Below, one piece after another: positions 25,114 through 33,718 of a stretch of DNA of 64,000 nucleotides. The stretch covers positions 6,070,501-6,134,500 of the forward strand of contig NC_021505.1 of NCBI RefSeq assembly GCF_000412675.1. The letters are read 5' to 3'. The stretch comes from Pseudomonas putida NBRC 14164 (GTDB lineage Bacteria > Pseudomonadota > Gammaproteobacteria > Pseudomonadales > Pseudomonadaceae). The first letter of the stretch is position 1; the number at the start of each line of letters is the position of its first letter. Below the pieces are notes generated by a model. It was not told where the DNA came from. It did no database searches and saw only the letters and a program-made list of their open reading frames with translations. Position numbers and translations under genes: made by a program.

Positions 25114-25134
25114 GCCATCACTGATAGCAGGTCT

Positions 25135-25212
25135 GGCCTCTTCGCGGGCACGCCCGCTCCCACAGGGGTTATGCTGAGCCCTGTGGGAGCGGGCGTGCCC
25201 GCGAAGAGGCCA
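25135..25212. repeat. REP pair, ggcctcttcgcgggcacgcc subtype
   Basis: Perfect inverted arms ggcctcttcgcgggcacgcc...ctcccacag and its complement, 16-bp centre, between the MFS gene and pstS. Confidence 0.88.
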
Positions 25213-25228
25213 GCAGCCCCGAGACAGA

Positions 25229-26518
25229 TCAGCGCTTGTTGGCGAGCAGGTACAGGCCCACGGCCAGACCAACGGCGCACAGCCCTGCCACATAGTAGGC
25301 AGGCGCCATCGGGCTTATTTTCAGCAGCGCGGTCACCACCATCGGCGTCAAACCGCCGAAGATCGCGTAGGCCACGTTGTACGAGAACGACAGCCCGCTG
25401 AAGCGCACCGCGGCCGGGAATGCCTTGACCATTACATAAGGCACCGCGCCGATCACACCCACGCACAGGCCGGTCAGCGCGTACAGCGGGAACAGCAGCT
25501 CGGGCCGGGTCGGCAGGCTGTGGTAGAAGGTCCAGGAGCTGGCCAGCAGCAACAGGCTGCCGATCACGAACACCCGCCCCGCGCCAAAGCGGTCGGCCAG
25601 GCTGCCGGCGCCGATGCAGCCGAAGCTGAGCAGCACGATGGCCATGCTGTTGGCCTTGAGCGAGTCGATCGGGCTGATGTGGTAGAAGCTCTGCAGCAGC
25701 GCAGGAGTCATCAGGATAACCACCACGATGCCGGCCGACAGCAACCAGGTCAGCAGCATCGACAGGATGATCGGGCCACGGTGGTCGCGCAGCACGGCGC
25801 GCAACGGCAGCTCCTCGGCCAGCGCCTTGCGTTGCTGCATCTCGGCGAACACCGGGGTTTCGTGCAGCCAGCGGCGCAGGTACACCGAGAACAGGCCGAA
25901 CACACCGCCGAGCAGGAACGGAATACGCCAGGCGTAATCGGCCACTTCTTCAGCGCTGTACACGCTGTTGATCAGGGTTGCCACCAGCGAGCCCAGCAGA
26001 ATGCCCGCCGTCAGGCCTGCGGTGAGGGTGCCGCAGGCATAGCCGGTGTTGCGCGCCGGTACGTGCTCGGAGACGAACACCCAGGCGCCCGGCACCTCGC
26101 CACCAATCGCAGCGCCCTGGATCACCCGCATCAGCAGCAGCAGGATCGGCGCCCACATGCCGATTTGTGCATAGGTTGGCAGCAGGCCCATGATCAGGGT
26201 CGGCAGGGCCATCATGAAGATGCTCAGGGTGAACATCTTCTTGCGCCCGAGCAGGTCACCGAAGTGGGCCATGATGATGCCGCCCAGCGGCCGCGCCAGG
26301 TAGCCGGCGGCGAAGATGCCGAACGTTTGCATCAGGCGCAGCCACTCGGGCATGTCGGCCGGGAAGAACAGCTTGCCGACCACCGTGGCGAAGAACACGA
26401 AGATGATGAAGTCGTAGAACTCCAGTGCGCCACCCAGGGCGGACAGTGAGAGTGTCTTGTAATCACTGCGGGTCAGCGGCCGCGGGGGCTGCTCGATACT
26501 GCTCGGCACGGAAGTCAT
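25229..26518 (-). CDS. MFS transporter, metabolite:H+ symporter (MHS) type
   Basis: 429 residues, twelve hydrophobic segments. MHS-family marks are present: the N-terminal GGALEFYDFIIFVFFATVVG, ARPLGGIIMAHFGDLLGRKKM loop and VIQGAAIGGEVPGAWVFVSEH. These transporters bring in organic acids or amino-acid-like solutes with protons (relatives: ProP, KgtP, citrate carriers). The substrate cannot be inferred here. It is a single gene upstream of pstS, separated by a REP pair, and no Pho box was seen at its start. Confidence 0.85.
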   Translation of the reverse strand: MTSVPSSIEQPPRPLTRSDYKTLSLSALGGALEFYDFIIFVFFATVVGKLFFPADMPEWLRLMQTFGIFAAGYLARPLGGIIMAHFGDLLGRKKMFTLSIFMMALPTLIMGLLPTYAQIGMWAPILLLLMRVIQGAAIGGEVPGAWVFVSEHVPARNTGYACGTLTAGLTAGILLGSLVATLINSVYSAEEVADYAWRIPFLLGGVFGLFSVYLRRWLHETPVFAEMQQRKALAEELPLRAVLRDHRGPIILSMLLTWLLSAGIVVVILMTPALLQSFYHISPIDSLKANSMAIVLLSFGCIGAGSLADRFGAGRVFVIGSLLLLASSWTFYHSLPTRPELLFPLYALTGLCVGVIGAVPYVMVKAFPAAVRFSGLSFSYNVAYAIFGGLTPMVVTALLKISPMAPAYYVAGLCAVGLAVGLYLLANKR

Positions 26519-26878
26519 CGCTCGTTGTTCTCTTGTAGGGCATGCAGGCCGCTTGGCACGCGGCTTCTGGATTGGGAGACAGGCGAAGATAGCAAATTGC
26601 CGAGGCGCGCCGAAAGCGATACAAAATCCATACAGATATTCATGAATGCGCGGTCGTCGCTGGCGGTTATGCTCTATATACTGGCGATTCGTAGGAAAAG
26701 GTTGCTGCCAGCGTGGGATGTTGTGCGAAAACGCCGGTCTTTATGTCAGACGGTTTCGCAGAGTTTCCCTACGGCCGTCCAGTGAAACGAAATCGGCGTA
26801 GTATGTTTCAAGCTGAATCGTTTACCCGGCCTTTGCGCCACATCAACGGAAAGCGTCACGGGTCAGAGGCCCCATCGC
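26519..26878. other. Long intergenic region between MFS and thioesterase genes
   Basis: 360 bp with no convincing gene. It has a moderately AT-rich centre (around 26600-26700, with ctatatactgg resembling a -10) and would carry the divergent promoters. An 86-codon reading frame at 26525 has no ribosome site, no family resemblance and poor codon use, so it is not called. Confidence 0.6.
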
Positions 26879-27277
26879 ATGATTGAGCTCGAACAAGAAG
26901 ATCCAATCCCGCAAGGCGACCTGGCCTTGCAGATCACCGCACTCCCGCGCGAGACCAACGGATTTGGCGACATCTTCGGCGGCTGGCTGGTTGCCCAGAT
27001 GGACCTGGCCGGCACCGCCATGGCCAGCCGCGTCGCCGGTGGCCGCGTGGCGACCGTGGCCATCGAACGCATGGCGTTCCTGGTACCCGTCGCGGTGGGC
27101 GCACAGCTGTCGTTCTATACCCAGACCCTGGAAATCGGCCGCAGCTCGATCCAGATGATGGTCGAAGTGTGGAGCGACGACCCGTTGTCCAGTGAATGGC
27201 GCAAGGTTACCGAAGCAGCATTCGTCTTCGTTGCCATCGACGGCAGTGGCCGCACCCGTTCCGTGCCTCGTCGCTGA
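26879..27277 (+). CDS. Hotdog-fold acyl-CoA thioesterase (YciA-like)
   Basis: 132 residues, one hotdog domain. The family pattern NGFGDIFGGWLVAQMDLAGTAMA carries the catalytic Asp on the long helix, and VATVAIERMAFLVPVAVGAQL follows. It should hydrolyse acyl-CoAs in the cytoplasm. The following gene starts 71 nt later. A second, related thioesterase lies at 54374. Confidence 0.88.
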   Translation: MIELEQEDPIPQGDLALQITALPRETNGFGDIFGGWLVAQMDLAGTAMASRVAGGRVATVAIERMAFLVPVAVGAQLSFYTQTLEIGRSSIQMMVEVWSDDPLSSEWRKVTEAAFVFVAIDGSGRTRSVPRR

Positions 27278-27348
27278 GCCACGCGGGCGGTAAACTCATT
27301 GCATGTGCCCGGGTCCAAGGCCCACTGGCAATCAATGAGACTAACGCA

Positions 27349-28245
27349 ATGGCTACCTACCAGGTCGTAACCGAGCAACATGGCGAACTCAACTGCTGGC
27401 GTATCAGCAGCGACCGCGCCGAACTCCTGATCGCCCAGCAGGGCGCGCAGATCCTCAGCTACCAGCGGGTCGGCGAGCCGCCGCTGCTGTGGCTGAGCGA
27501 CCAAGCCATCTTCCGCCAGGGCAAGTCGGTCCGCGCCGGTGTGCCGGTGTGCTGGCCGTGGTTCGGCAACCTGCAGCGCAACCCCCAAGCCGTTCAGGCC
27601 ATGTACCACGGCGAACAGGCGCCTGCTCACGGGCTGGCGCGCTCGCGTGACTGGCAGCTGCTAGGTATCGAGGAAGCGGGCACCGGCCTGCGCATCGAAT
27701 TCCAGTTGCCTGAAGCGCGGGGCGATCTACCCGGCTGGCCTCATGATGTCGAACTGAAGCTGGTGGTGGAGCTGGACGAGGCGTTGAAGCTGAACCTGAC
27801 CAGCCGCAACATGGGCAACTCCCCCGTTACCATCAGCCAGGCCCTGCACAGCTACTTCGCGGTCAGCGATGTGCGCCAGGCGCGGGTCGAAGGCGTCGAA
27901 GGCCTGGGCTATATCGAAACGCTGGCGGACTGGGAACAGCGTCAGCAGCAGGGGGCACTGGCGTTTGCGGGGGAGACTGACCGGATCTACCTCGACACCC
28001 CTTCGCAATTGAGCATTGTCGACCCGCACTGGAACCGGCGGATAAACCTGACCAGCAGCGGCTCGCGGTCGGCGGTGATCTGGAACCCATGGACTGATCG
28101 GGCGCGGGAGCTGGCGGACATGGCTGACGACGGCTGGCAGCGGATGCTGTGCATCGAGACGGCGAATGTGTGGAATGACCTGGTGGAATTGAAGCCTGGG
28201 GCGAGTCATTCGCTGGGTGTACAGATCGGTTGTGAAATGATCTGA
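27349..28245 (+). CDS. D-hexose-6-phosphate mutarotase (YeaD-type aldose epimerase)
   Basis: 298 residues from ATG 27349 (MATYQVVTEQHGELNCWR). The galactose-mutarotase-like fold is recognised by PLLWLSDQAIFRQGKSVRAG-VPVCWPWFG, HGLARSRDWQLL, LNLTSRNMGN and a late VIWNPWTDRARELADM. It interconverts anomers of hexose 6-phosphates and may serve glucose 6-phosphate entering the Entner-Doudoroff route. An in-frame extension into the upstream gene was rejected. Confidence 0.9.
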   Translation: MATYQVVTEQHGELNCWRISSDRAELLIAQQGAQILSYQRVGEPPLLWLSDQAIFRQGKSVRAGVPVCWPWFGNLQRNPQAVQAMYHGEQAPAHGLARSRDWQLLGIEEAGTGLRIEFQLPEARGDLPGWPHDVELKLVVELDEALKLNLTSRNMGNSPVTISQALHSYFAVSDVRQARVEGVEGLGYIETLADWEQRQQQGALAFAGETDRIYLDTPSQLSIVDPHWNRRINLTSSGSRSAVIWNPWTDRARELADMADDGWQRMLCIETANVWNDLVELKPGASHSLGVQIGCEMI

Positions 28246-28262
28246 GGCCTGAAATGTTTTTG

Positions 28263-28298
28263 CCGGCCTCTTCGCGGGCTTGCCCGCGAAGAGGCCGG
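28263..28298. repeat. Fused REP hairpin (terminator-like)
   Basis: ccggcctcttcgcgggc directly followed by its complement gcccgcgaagaggccgg around tt: two REP arms without the gctcccaca ends, giving one 17-bp hairpin. It sits between convergent genes and probably ends both. Confidence 0.8.
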
Positions 28299-28306
28299 GC
28301 CAGGTG

Positions 28307-28840
28307 TCAGAGGTCTGCGTCTTCCACCACCCTCACCTTCCCCGCATCCAGCGCATAGGCCGCATCGGCCAGGTCATTGCTGACCTTTTCCACCTTCAGC
28401 TTGCCGCTGACCCACAGCGGTGTGTAGATATCATCGATCTTCAACCCTTTCGGGTAGCGCACCAGCACCAGCTGGTTGGGCGGCGGAGGCGGCACATGGA
28501 TGCACGCGCCTGGGTAAGGCACCAGGAAGAACAGCGTGCTGTTGCCCTTGGCGTCGCTTTCCAGTGGCACCGGGTAGCCGCCCAGGCGAATGTCCTTGCC
28601 GTTCATGGCCGCCACGGTCTTGGTCGAATACATCACCGCTGGCAGGCCCTTGCTCTGCTTTAGCCCGCCCTTGTCGGTAAAGGTGCCCATGGCTTCCGGC
28701 GAGTTGTGGTCGATTTCGGGCATTTGCTCGAGCGCCTTCTGGTCCGACTTGGGCATCAGCTCCAGCCAGTCGGTTTCAGGCAATTCGGCATGGGCCAGGG
28801 TACTGGCCAACAATAGGGGGACGAGGAAAAAGGCTCGCAT
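28307..28840 (-). CDS. DUF3299 periplasmic protein
   Basis: 177 residues from ATG 28840 (MRAFFLVPLLLASTLAHAEL), which gives a signal peptide cleaved after AHA. The DUF3299 signature is clear: DIRLGGYPVPLE, then FFLVPYPGACIHVPPPPPNQ. The conserved Cys/His (GACIHVPPPP) might bind metal. No function is established for the family. It is a single gene. Confidence 0.82.
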   Translation of the reverse strand: MRAFFLVPLLLASTLAHAELPETDWLELMPKSDQKALEQMPEIDHNSPEAMGTFTDKGGLKQSKGLPAVMYSTKTVAAMNGKDIRLGGYPVPLESDAKGNSTLFFLVPYPGACIHVPPPPPNQLVLVRYPKGLKIDDIYTPLWVSGKLKVEKVSNDLADAAYALDAGKVRVVEDADL

Positions 28841-28888
28841 GGCAATGCTCGGCAACTCGAATGAATTGCCGGGCATTCTAACCAGTAT

Positions 28889-29134
28889 TCAGCGTTTCTT
28901 GATGAATCCGTAGATCACCAGAAGGACCACGGCGCCGACCAGCGCGCCAAGGAAGCCCGCCGCCTGCCCGGCCTGGTAGATGCCCAGGGCCTGGCCGCCA
29001 TAAGTAGCCAACAAGGAGCCGGCGATACCCAGCAGGATGGTCATGATCCAGCCCATGCTGTCGTCGCCCGGCTTGATGAAGCGGGCCAGCAGGCCGACGA
29101 TGAGGCCGATGAAGATGGTTCCAATGATGCCCAT
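28889..29134 (-). CDS. GlsB/YeaQ/YmgE-family small membrane protein
   Basis: 81 residues from ATG 29134 (MGIIGTIFIGLIVGLLARFI). Three hydrophobic segments with Gly-rich helices (GWIMTILLGIAGSLLATYGG, FLGALVGAVVLLVIYGF) are typical of the transglycosylase-associated/GlsB family, which is linked to stress response. GAGGG lies 6 nt before the start. The in-frame extension of ten codons was rejected. Confidence 0.88.
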   Translation of the reverse strand: MGIIGTIFIGLIVGLLARFIKPGDDSMGWIMTILLGIAGSLLATYGGQALGIYQAGQAAGFLGALVGAVVLLVIYGFIKKR

Positions 29135-29242
29135 GGCAATCCCTCTGCAGTGAATATGGAACAAGCCAAAGCCTAGACGGGCTTTGGCTTGTTGCCATGT
29201 TCAGAGGGCAAGCCGCTTGCAGAAGTTCGATTTACAGCCCGA

Positions 29243-30325
29243 TCAGTTGCTGATCAGAGCCTCTACTTCGGCAATCTTGCGCTCGAGGGTGGCCATGTCA
29301 TGGCAGCGCAGGGTGGCGTGGCCAACCTTGCGACCGACCTTGAAGGCCTTGCCGTAGTGGTGCAGGTGGCAGTCGCCGATGGCGACAACCTTGTCCACGG
29401 CCGGCACTTCACCGATGAAGTTGAGCATCGCGCTCTCGCCCACCTTGGCGGTCGAGCCCAGCGGCAGGCCGGCAACGGCGCGCAGGTGGTTCTCGAACTG
29501 GCTGCACTCGGCGCCTTCAATGGTCCAGTGCCCGGAATTGTGCACGCGCGGGGCGATTTCGTTGGCCTTCAGGCCACCGTCAACCTCGAAGAACTCGAAG
29601 GCCATGACGCCGACGTAGTCCAGCTTCTGCAGCACACGGCCCACGTAGTCTTCGGCCAGGGCCTGCAGCGGGTGCGCCTGGCTGGCTACCGACAGGCGCA
29701 GGATGCCGCTTTCGTGGGTGTTGTGCACCAGCGGGTAAAAGCGGGTTTCGCCATCACGGGCACGCACGGCCACCAGCGACACTTCGCCGGTAAACGGTAC
29801 GAAGCCTTCCAGCAGGCACGGCACGCTGCCCAGCTCGGCGAAGGTGCCTACCACGTCTTCTGGCGTGCGCAGCACCTTCTGGCCCTTGCCGTCGTAACCC
29901 AGGGTGCGGGTTTTCAGCACGGCCGGCAGGCCGATGCTGGCTACCGCAGCGTCCAGGTCTGCCTGGGAGAGGATGTCGGCGAAGGCCGGGGTCGGGATAC
30001 CCAGGTCGCGGAACATGCTCTTTTCAAACAGACGGTCGCGGGCGATGCGCAGCGCTTCGGCGCTGGGGTACACCGGCACGAACTGCGAGAGGAAGGCCAC
30101 GGTCTCGGCCGGGACGCTTTCGAACTCGAAGGTGACCAGGTCGACTTCGTCGGCCAGCTGGCGCAGGTGGTCCTGGTCGCCGTAGTCGGCCCGCAGGTGT
30201 TCGCCCAACGGCGCGGCACAAGCATCCGGTGCCGGGTCGAGGAAAGCGAAGTTCATGCCCAGCGGGGTGCCCGCCAGGGCCAGCATGCGGCCCAGCTGGC
30301 CGCCACCGATTACACCGATCTTCAT
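29243..30325 (-). CDS. purK: PurK, N5-carboxyaminoimidazole ribonucleotide synthase
   Basis: 360 residues. ATP-grasp enzyme that carboxylates AIR with ATP and bicarbonate in purine synthesis. The start MKIGVIGGGQLGRMLALAG is the family's dinucleotide-like loop; DLVTFEFESVPAET, LKTRTLGYDGKGQ and EIAPRVHNSGHWT are conserved. ATG 30325 is 10 nt after the purE stop, so purE-purK form an operon. Upstream codons in the same frame belong to the purE region and do not code. Confidence 0.97.
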   Translation of the reverse strand: MKIGVIGGGQLGRMLALAGTPLGMNFAFLDPAPDACAAPLGEHLRADYGDQDHLRQLADEVDLVTFEFESVPAETVAFLSQFVPVYPSAEALRIARDRLFEKSMFRDLGIPTPAFADILSQADLDAAVASIGLPAVLKTRTLGYDGKGQKVLRTPEDVVGTFAELGSVPCLLEGFVPFTGEVSLVAVRARDGETRFYPLVHNTHESGILRLSVASQAHPLQALAEDYVGRVLQKLDYVGVMAFEFFEVDGGLKANEIAPRVHNSGHWTIEGAECSQFENHLRAVAGLPLGSTAKVGESAMLNFIGEVPAVDKVVAIGDCHLHHYGKAFKVGRKVGHATLRCHDMATLERKIAEVEALISN

Positions 30326-30335
30326 GGGTTGAGCC

Positions 30336-30827
30336 TCAAGCCTGGCGCGGGTCTGGGTTGTCCAGCACAGTGTCGGTCTGTTCCGTGCGGAACTGCTTGA
30401 GCGCCGCGTGGTACTGCGGGTACTTGGCGCCCAGGATGCTGGCCGACAGCAGCGCAGCGTTGATCGCACCGGCACGGCCGATGGCCAGCGTGGCAACCGG
30501 CACGCCGGCTGGCATCTGCACGATCGACAGCAGCGAATCGACACCCGACAGCATCGACGACTGCACCGGCACGCCCAGCACCGGCAGGTGTGTCTTGGCG
30601 GCGCACATGCCTGGCAGGTGGGCTGCGCCACCGGCACCGGCGATGATCACCTCGATGCCGCGGCCTTCGGCCTCCTCGGCATACTGGAACAGCAGATCCG
30701 GGGTGCGGTGGGCAGAAACCACCTTCACTTCGTAGGGAATGCCGAGTTTTTCCAGCATATCGGCGGTGTGGCTAAGGGTGGACCAATCGGACTTGGAGCC
30801 CATGATCACGCCAACCAGTGCACTCAT
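30336..30827 (-). CDS. purE: PurE, N5-carboxyaminoimidazole ribonucleotide mutase
   Basis: 163 residues from ATG 30827. The class I PurE signatures are present: VIMGSKSDWSTLSHTAD, VVSAHRTPDLLFQYAEEA and IIAGAGGAAHLPGMCAA. It moves the carboxyl group made by PurK to C4. It is the first gene of purEK; its leader (30828-30945) has an attenuator-like hairpin. Confidence 0.98.
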   Translation of the reverse strand: MSALVGVIMGSKSDWSTLSHTADMLEKLGIPYEVKVVSAHRTPDLLFQYAEEAEGRGIEVIIAGAGGAAHLPGMCAAKTHLPVLGVPVQSSMLSGVDSLLSIVQMPAGVPVATLAIGRAGAINAALLSASILGAKYPQYHAALKQFRTEQTDTVLDNPDPRQA

Positions 30828-30871
30828 CGTCGAGCCTCTTCGCTTGTGCGCCCGCGGGCGCGTCAAAAAAC

Positions 30872-30905
30872 AACAAGCCACGCGGGACGACCGGCGTGGC
30901 TTGTT
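30872..30905 (-). terminator. Strong hairpin with T-run in the purE leader
   Basis: Minus strand: 12-bp perfect stem aacaagccacgc / gcgtggcttgtt, 10-nt loop cggtcgtccc, then gTTTTTT. It lies 45 nt before the purE ATG and downstream of the best promoter candidate, so it is either an attenuator of purEK or the terminator of the LysR gene that ends at 30999. Confidence 0.85.
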
Positions 30906-30945
30906 TGCTGATCTGGACCGGACGCATCCGGTCGAAAGGCCGCGC

Positions 30946-30951
30946 AGTATA
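30946..30951 (-). promoter_or_regulatory. Candidate -10 element of purEK
   Basis: TATACT on the minus strand with TGCCTT 18 bp upstream. Transcription from here would include the hairpins at 30916-30933 (gaccgga-tgcg-tccggtc) and 30872-30905. Confidence 0.5.
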
Positions 30952-30998
30952 CCGTAAGGTGGTGCGTTTAAGGCACCCCGGCGACCAACTGTCGGGCC

Positions 30999-31940
30999 TT
31001 ATTTTTCGGGGCTTTGGCTGACTTTTGGGTCAACCGTCGCCGTACCCTCGAGCTTGCGCCACAACAGCCTGACGTTGGCCTTGCGCACCAGGGCGCAGCG
31101 GTACAGGCGAATTTCCAGTGGCACGTGCCACTGGCTGCCGCCGCAGACGGCCAGCTCGCCCCGTTCCAGCTCGCCACGCATCGACAGGCGCGGTACCCAG
31201 GCAATACCCATGCCCTCAAGCGCCATGCTCTTGAGGCTGTCGGCCATGGCGGTTTCATAGACCGTGGTATAGCGCAGGTTGCGCTGACGCAGCAGCAAAT
31301 TGACCGACCGGCCCAGGAAGGCGCCAGCGGTATAGGCCAACAACGGCACGCTGCCCTCACCTTCCAGGTCGAACAACGGCTTGCCCTCGCCATCCACGGC
31401 GCACACCGGCAACATTTCGGTGTTGCCCATGTGCAACGACGGGAAGATCTCGGCATCCATCTGCAGGGCCGCGTCCGGGTCATAGAAGGCCAGCATCAGG
31501 TCGCAGCCACCTTCACGTAATGCATGCACGGCATCTCCGACGTTAGTCGCAACCAGGCGGGTGGCGATGTTCAAACCGTCGTTGCGCAACTGGGCCACCC
31601 ACCGGGGGAAAAAGCCCGACGCCAGGGAGTGTGCCGCAGCCACCTGCACCACCTCGCCCTGCCCGCCCTCAAGATGATGCAAATGGCGGAGAATTTCGCT
31701 TAACTGGTCGACAACAGTGCGCGCCGTGACGAGAAAAAGCTGGCCGGCCTCTGTCAGTTCGATGGGCGTGCGGGAACGATTCACCAGTTGCAGCCCCAAC
31801 GCCGCTTCGAGGCTGCGAATACGCCGGCTGAAGGCCGGTTGGGTGACGAAACGCCGCTCTGCGGCCTGGGAAAAACTGCGGGTAGAAGCCAGCGCACTGA
31901 AATCTTCCAGCCATTTGCTTTCAAGGTTCACGAAGCACAT
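30999..31940 (-). CDS. LysR-type regulator divergent from aspA
   Basis: 313 residues from ATG 31940 (MCFVNLESKWLEDF). N-terminal HTH (RSFSQAAERRFVTQPAFSRRIRSLE) and LysR substrate domain (~90-300). It diverges from aspA across 173 bp holding the inverted repeat CTATGC-N7-GCATAG (31999-32017), so it probably controls aspartase. The ligand is unknown, aspartate or fumarate being candidates by context. Confidence 0.88.
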   Translation of the reverse strand: MCFVNLESKWLEDFSALASTRSFSQAAERRFVTQPAFSRRIRSLEAALGLQLVNRSRTPIELTEAGQLFLVTARTVVDQLSEILRHLHHLEGGQGEVVQVAAAHSLASGFFPRWVAQLRNDGLNIATRLVATNVGDAVHALREGGCDLMLAFYDPDAALQMDAEIFPSLHMGNTEMLPVCAVDGEGKPLFDLEGEGSVPLLAYTAGAFLGRSVNLLLRQRNLRYTTVYETAMADSLKSMALEGMGIAWVPRLSMRGELERGELAVCGGSQWHVPLEIRLYRCALVRKANVRLLWRKLEGTATVDPKVSQSPEK

Positions 31941-31998
31941 CTCCCGGCGTGCACCAAAATGGAACACGCTCGAATGTCAATTGGCGTCACATGAAACA

Positions 31999-32017
31999 CT
32001 ATGCCGTTTGTGCATAG
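31999..32017. promoter_or_regulatory. LysR-type operator candidate between lysR and aspA
   Basis: CTATGC-cgtttgt-GCATAG, a perfect interrupted palindrome with the T-N11-A pattern of LysR-family sites, placed between the divergent genes. Confidence 0.6.
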
Positions 32018-32113
32018 GTTAGCGTGCAACAGCATTGGCCGCAAAATCACCTTCAGGCCTAGGATTGGCGCCATTCCGGCATGTGCCGGGTCAATATCGA
32101 GATGATATACATC

Positions 32114-33538
32114 ATGTCCTCCGCTGCATCGTTCCGCGTCGAAAAAGATCTGTTGGGTACCCTTGAAGTTCCTGCTGATGCCTACTACGGCATCCAGACC
32201 CTGCGCGCTGCCAACAACTTCCACCTCTCCGGCGTTCCGCTGTCGCACTACCCGAAACTGGTAGTCGGCCTGGCGATGGTCAAGCAGGCAGCTGCTGACG
32301 CCAACCGTGAGCTGGGGCACTTGAGCGATGCCAAGCACGCCGCGATCAGCGCAGCCTGCGCACGACTGATCAAGGGCGACTACCACGAGCAGTTCGTGGT
32401 GGACATGATTCAAGGCGGTGCTGGTACTTCTACCAACATGAACGCCAACGAAGTCATCGCCAACATCGCGCTGGAGGCCATGGGCCACCAGAAGGGTGAG
32501 TACCAGTACCTGCACCCGAACAACGATGTGAACATGGCGCAGTCGACCAACGACGCCTACCCGACCGCTATCCGCCTGGGCCTGCTGCTGGGTCACGATG
32601 CCCTGCTGGCCAGCCTCGACAGCCTGATCCAGGCCTTCGCTGCCAAAGGTAAAGAGTTCGACCACGTACTGAAGATGGGCCGTACCCAGCTGCAGGACGC
32701 CGTGCCGATGACCCTGGGCCAGGAATTCCGCGCCTTCGCCACCACCATGACCGAAGACCTCAACCGTCTGCGTTCGCTGGCGCCTGAGCTGCTGACCGAA
32801 ATCAACCTGGGTGGTACTGCCATCGGTACCGGCATCAACGCCGACCCGGGCTACCAGATGCTCGCCGTACAGCGCCTGGCAACCATCAGCGGCCAGCCGC
32901 TGGTACCGGCTGCCGACCTGATCGAAGCCACCTCCGACATGGGCGCCTTCGTACTGTTCTCCGGCATGCTCAAGCGTACCGCGGTCAAGCTGTCGAAGAT
33001 CTGCAACGACCTGCGCCTGCTGTCCAGCGGCCCGCGCACCGGTATCAACGAGATCAACCTGCCAGCGCGTCAGCCAGGCAGCTCGATCATGCCAGGCAAG
33101 GTCAACCCGGTTATCCCGGAAGCCGTCAACCAAGTCGCCTTCGCCATCATGGGCAACGACCTGGCCCTGACCGTCGCCGCCGAAGGTGGCCAGCTGCAGC
33201 TGAACGTGATGGAGCCGCTGATCGCCTACAAGATCTTCGACTCGATCCGCCTGCTGCAACGCGCCATGGACATGCTGCGCGAGCACTGCATCGTCGGCAT
33301 CACTGCCAACGAACAGCGCTGCCGTGAACTGGTCGAACACTCGATCGGCCTGGTCACCGCCCTGAACCCGTACATCGGCTACGAAAACGCCACCCGTATC
33401 GCCCGCGTTGCCCTGGAAACCGGCCGCGGCGTACTGGAACTGGTGCGCGAAGAGAAGCTGCTGGACGAAGAGATGCTCAACGACATCCTGCGTCCGGAAA
33501 ACATGATCGCTCCACGTCTGGTTCCGCTGAAGGCGTAA
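32114..33538 (+). CDS. aspA: Aspartate ammonia-lyase (aspartase)
   Basis: 474 residues from ATG 32114 (MSSAASFRVEKDLLG). It releases ammonia from L-aspartate to give fumarate. The superfamily active-site loop GSSIMPGKVNPVIPE, the TSTNMNANEVIAN segment and QSTNDAYPTA identify it, and the aspartase-like N-terminus (RVEKDLLGTLEVPADAYYGIQT) favours it over class II fumarase. Upstream in-frame ATGs (32102 and earlier) have poorer context. A strong terminator follows. Confidence 0.95.
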   Translation: MSSAASFRVEKDLLGTLEVPADAYYGIQTLRAANNFHLSGVPLSHYPKLVVGLAMVKQAAADANRELGHLSDAKHAAISAACARLIKGDYHEQFVVDMIQGGAGTSTNMNANEVIANIALEAMGHQKGEYQYLHPNNDVNMAQSTNDAYPTAIRLGLLLGHDALLASLDSLIQAFAAKGKEFDHVLKMGRTQLQDAVPMTLGQEFRAFATTMTEDLNRLRSLAPELLTEINLGGTAIGTGINADPGYQMLAVQRLATISGQPLVPAADLIEATSDMGAFVLFSGMLKRTAVKLSKICNDLRLLSSGPRTGINEINLPARQPGSSIMPGKVNPVIPEAVNQVAFAIMGNDLALTVAAEGGQLQLNVMEPLIAYKIFDSIRLLQRAMDMLREHCIVGITANEQRCRELVEHSIGLVTALNPYIGYENATRIARVALETGRGVLELVREEKLLDEEMLNDILRPENMIAPRLVPLKA

Positions 33539-33595
33539 CCCGGCCGCTGCAAACAGTCTCACCAGGTTAAGGGACTAGACACCTCTCAACCTTTC

Positions 33596-33628
33596 AAGGC
33601 CCGAGCGATTGCTTCGGGCCTTTTTTTT
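33596..33628 (+). terminator. Terminator of aspA
   Basis: aaggcccgag...cttcgggcctt followed by eight T; a standard rho-independent terminator 57 nt after the aspA stop. Confidence 0.93.
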
Positions 33629-33718
33629 GCCTGAGAGAAGGTGGGGTCGCAAGCGGCACCGGGATATCGGCACACAACTTGCTCCATAATGCGTCCCAGC
33701 CCCCCGGGATTACCCAGC

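Noticed and set aside
26525..26785. 86-codon frame in the 360-bp gap
   Set aside because: No ribosome site, atypical codon use, no recognisable pattern; treated as intergenic.
30872..30905. Reading this hairpin only as the LysR gene terminator
   Set aside because: Not excluded, but a -10 element upstream and no promoter downstream make a leader role for purEK at least as likely; reported as a finding instead.
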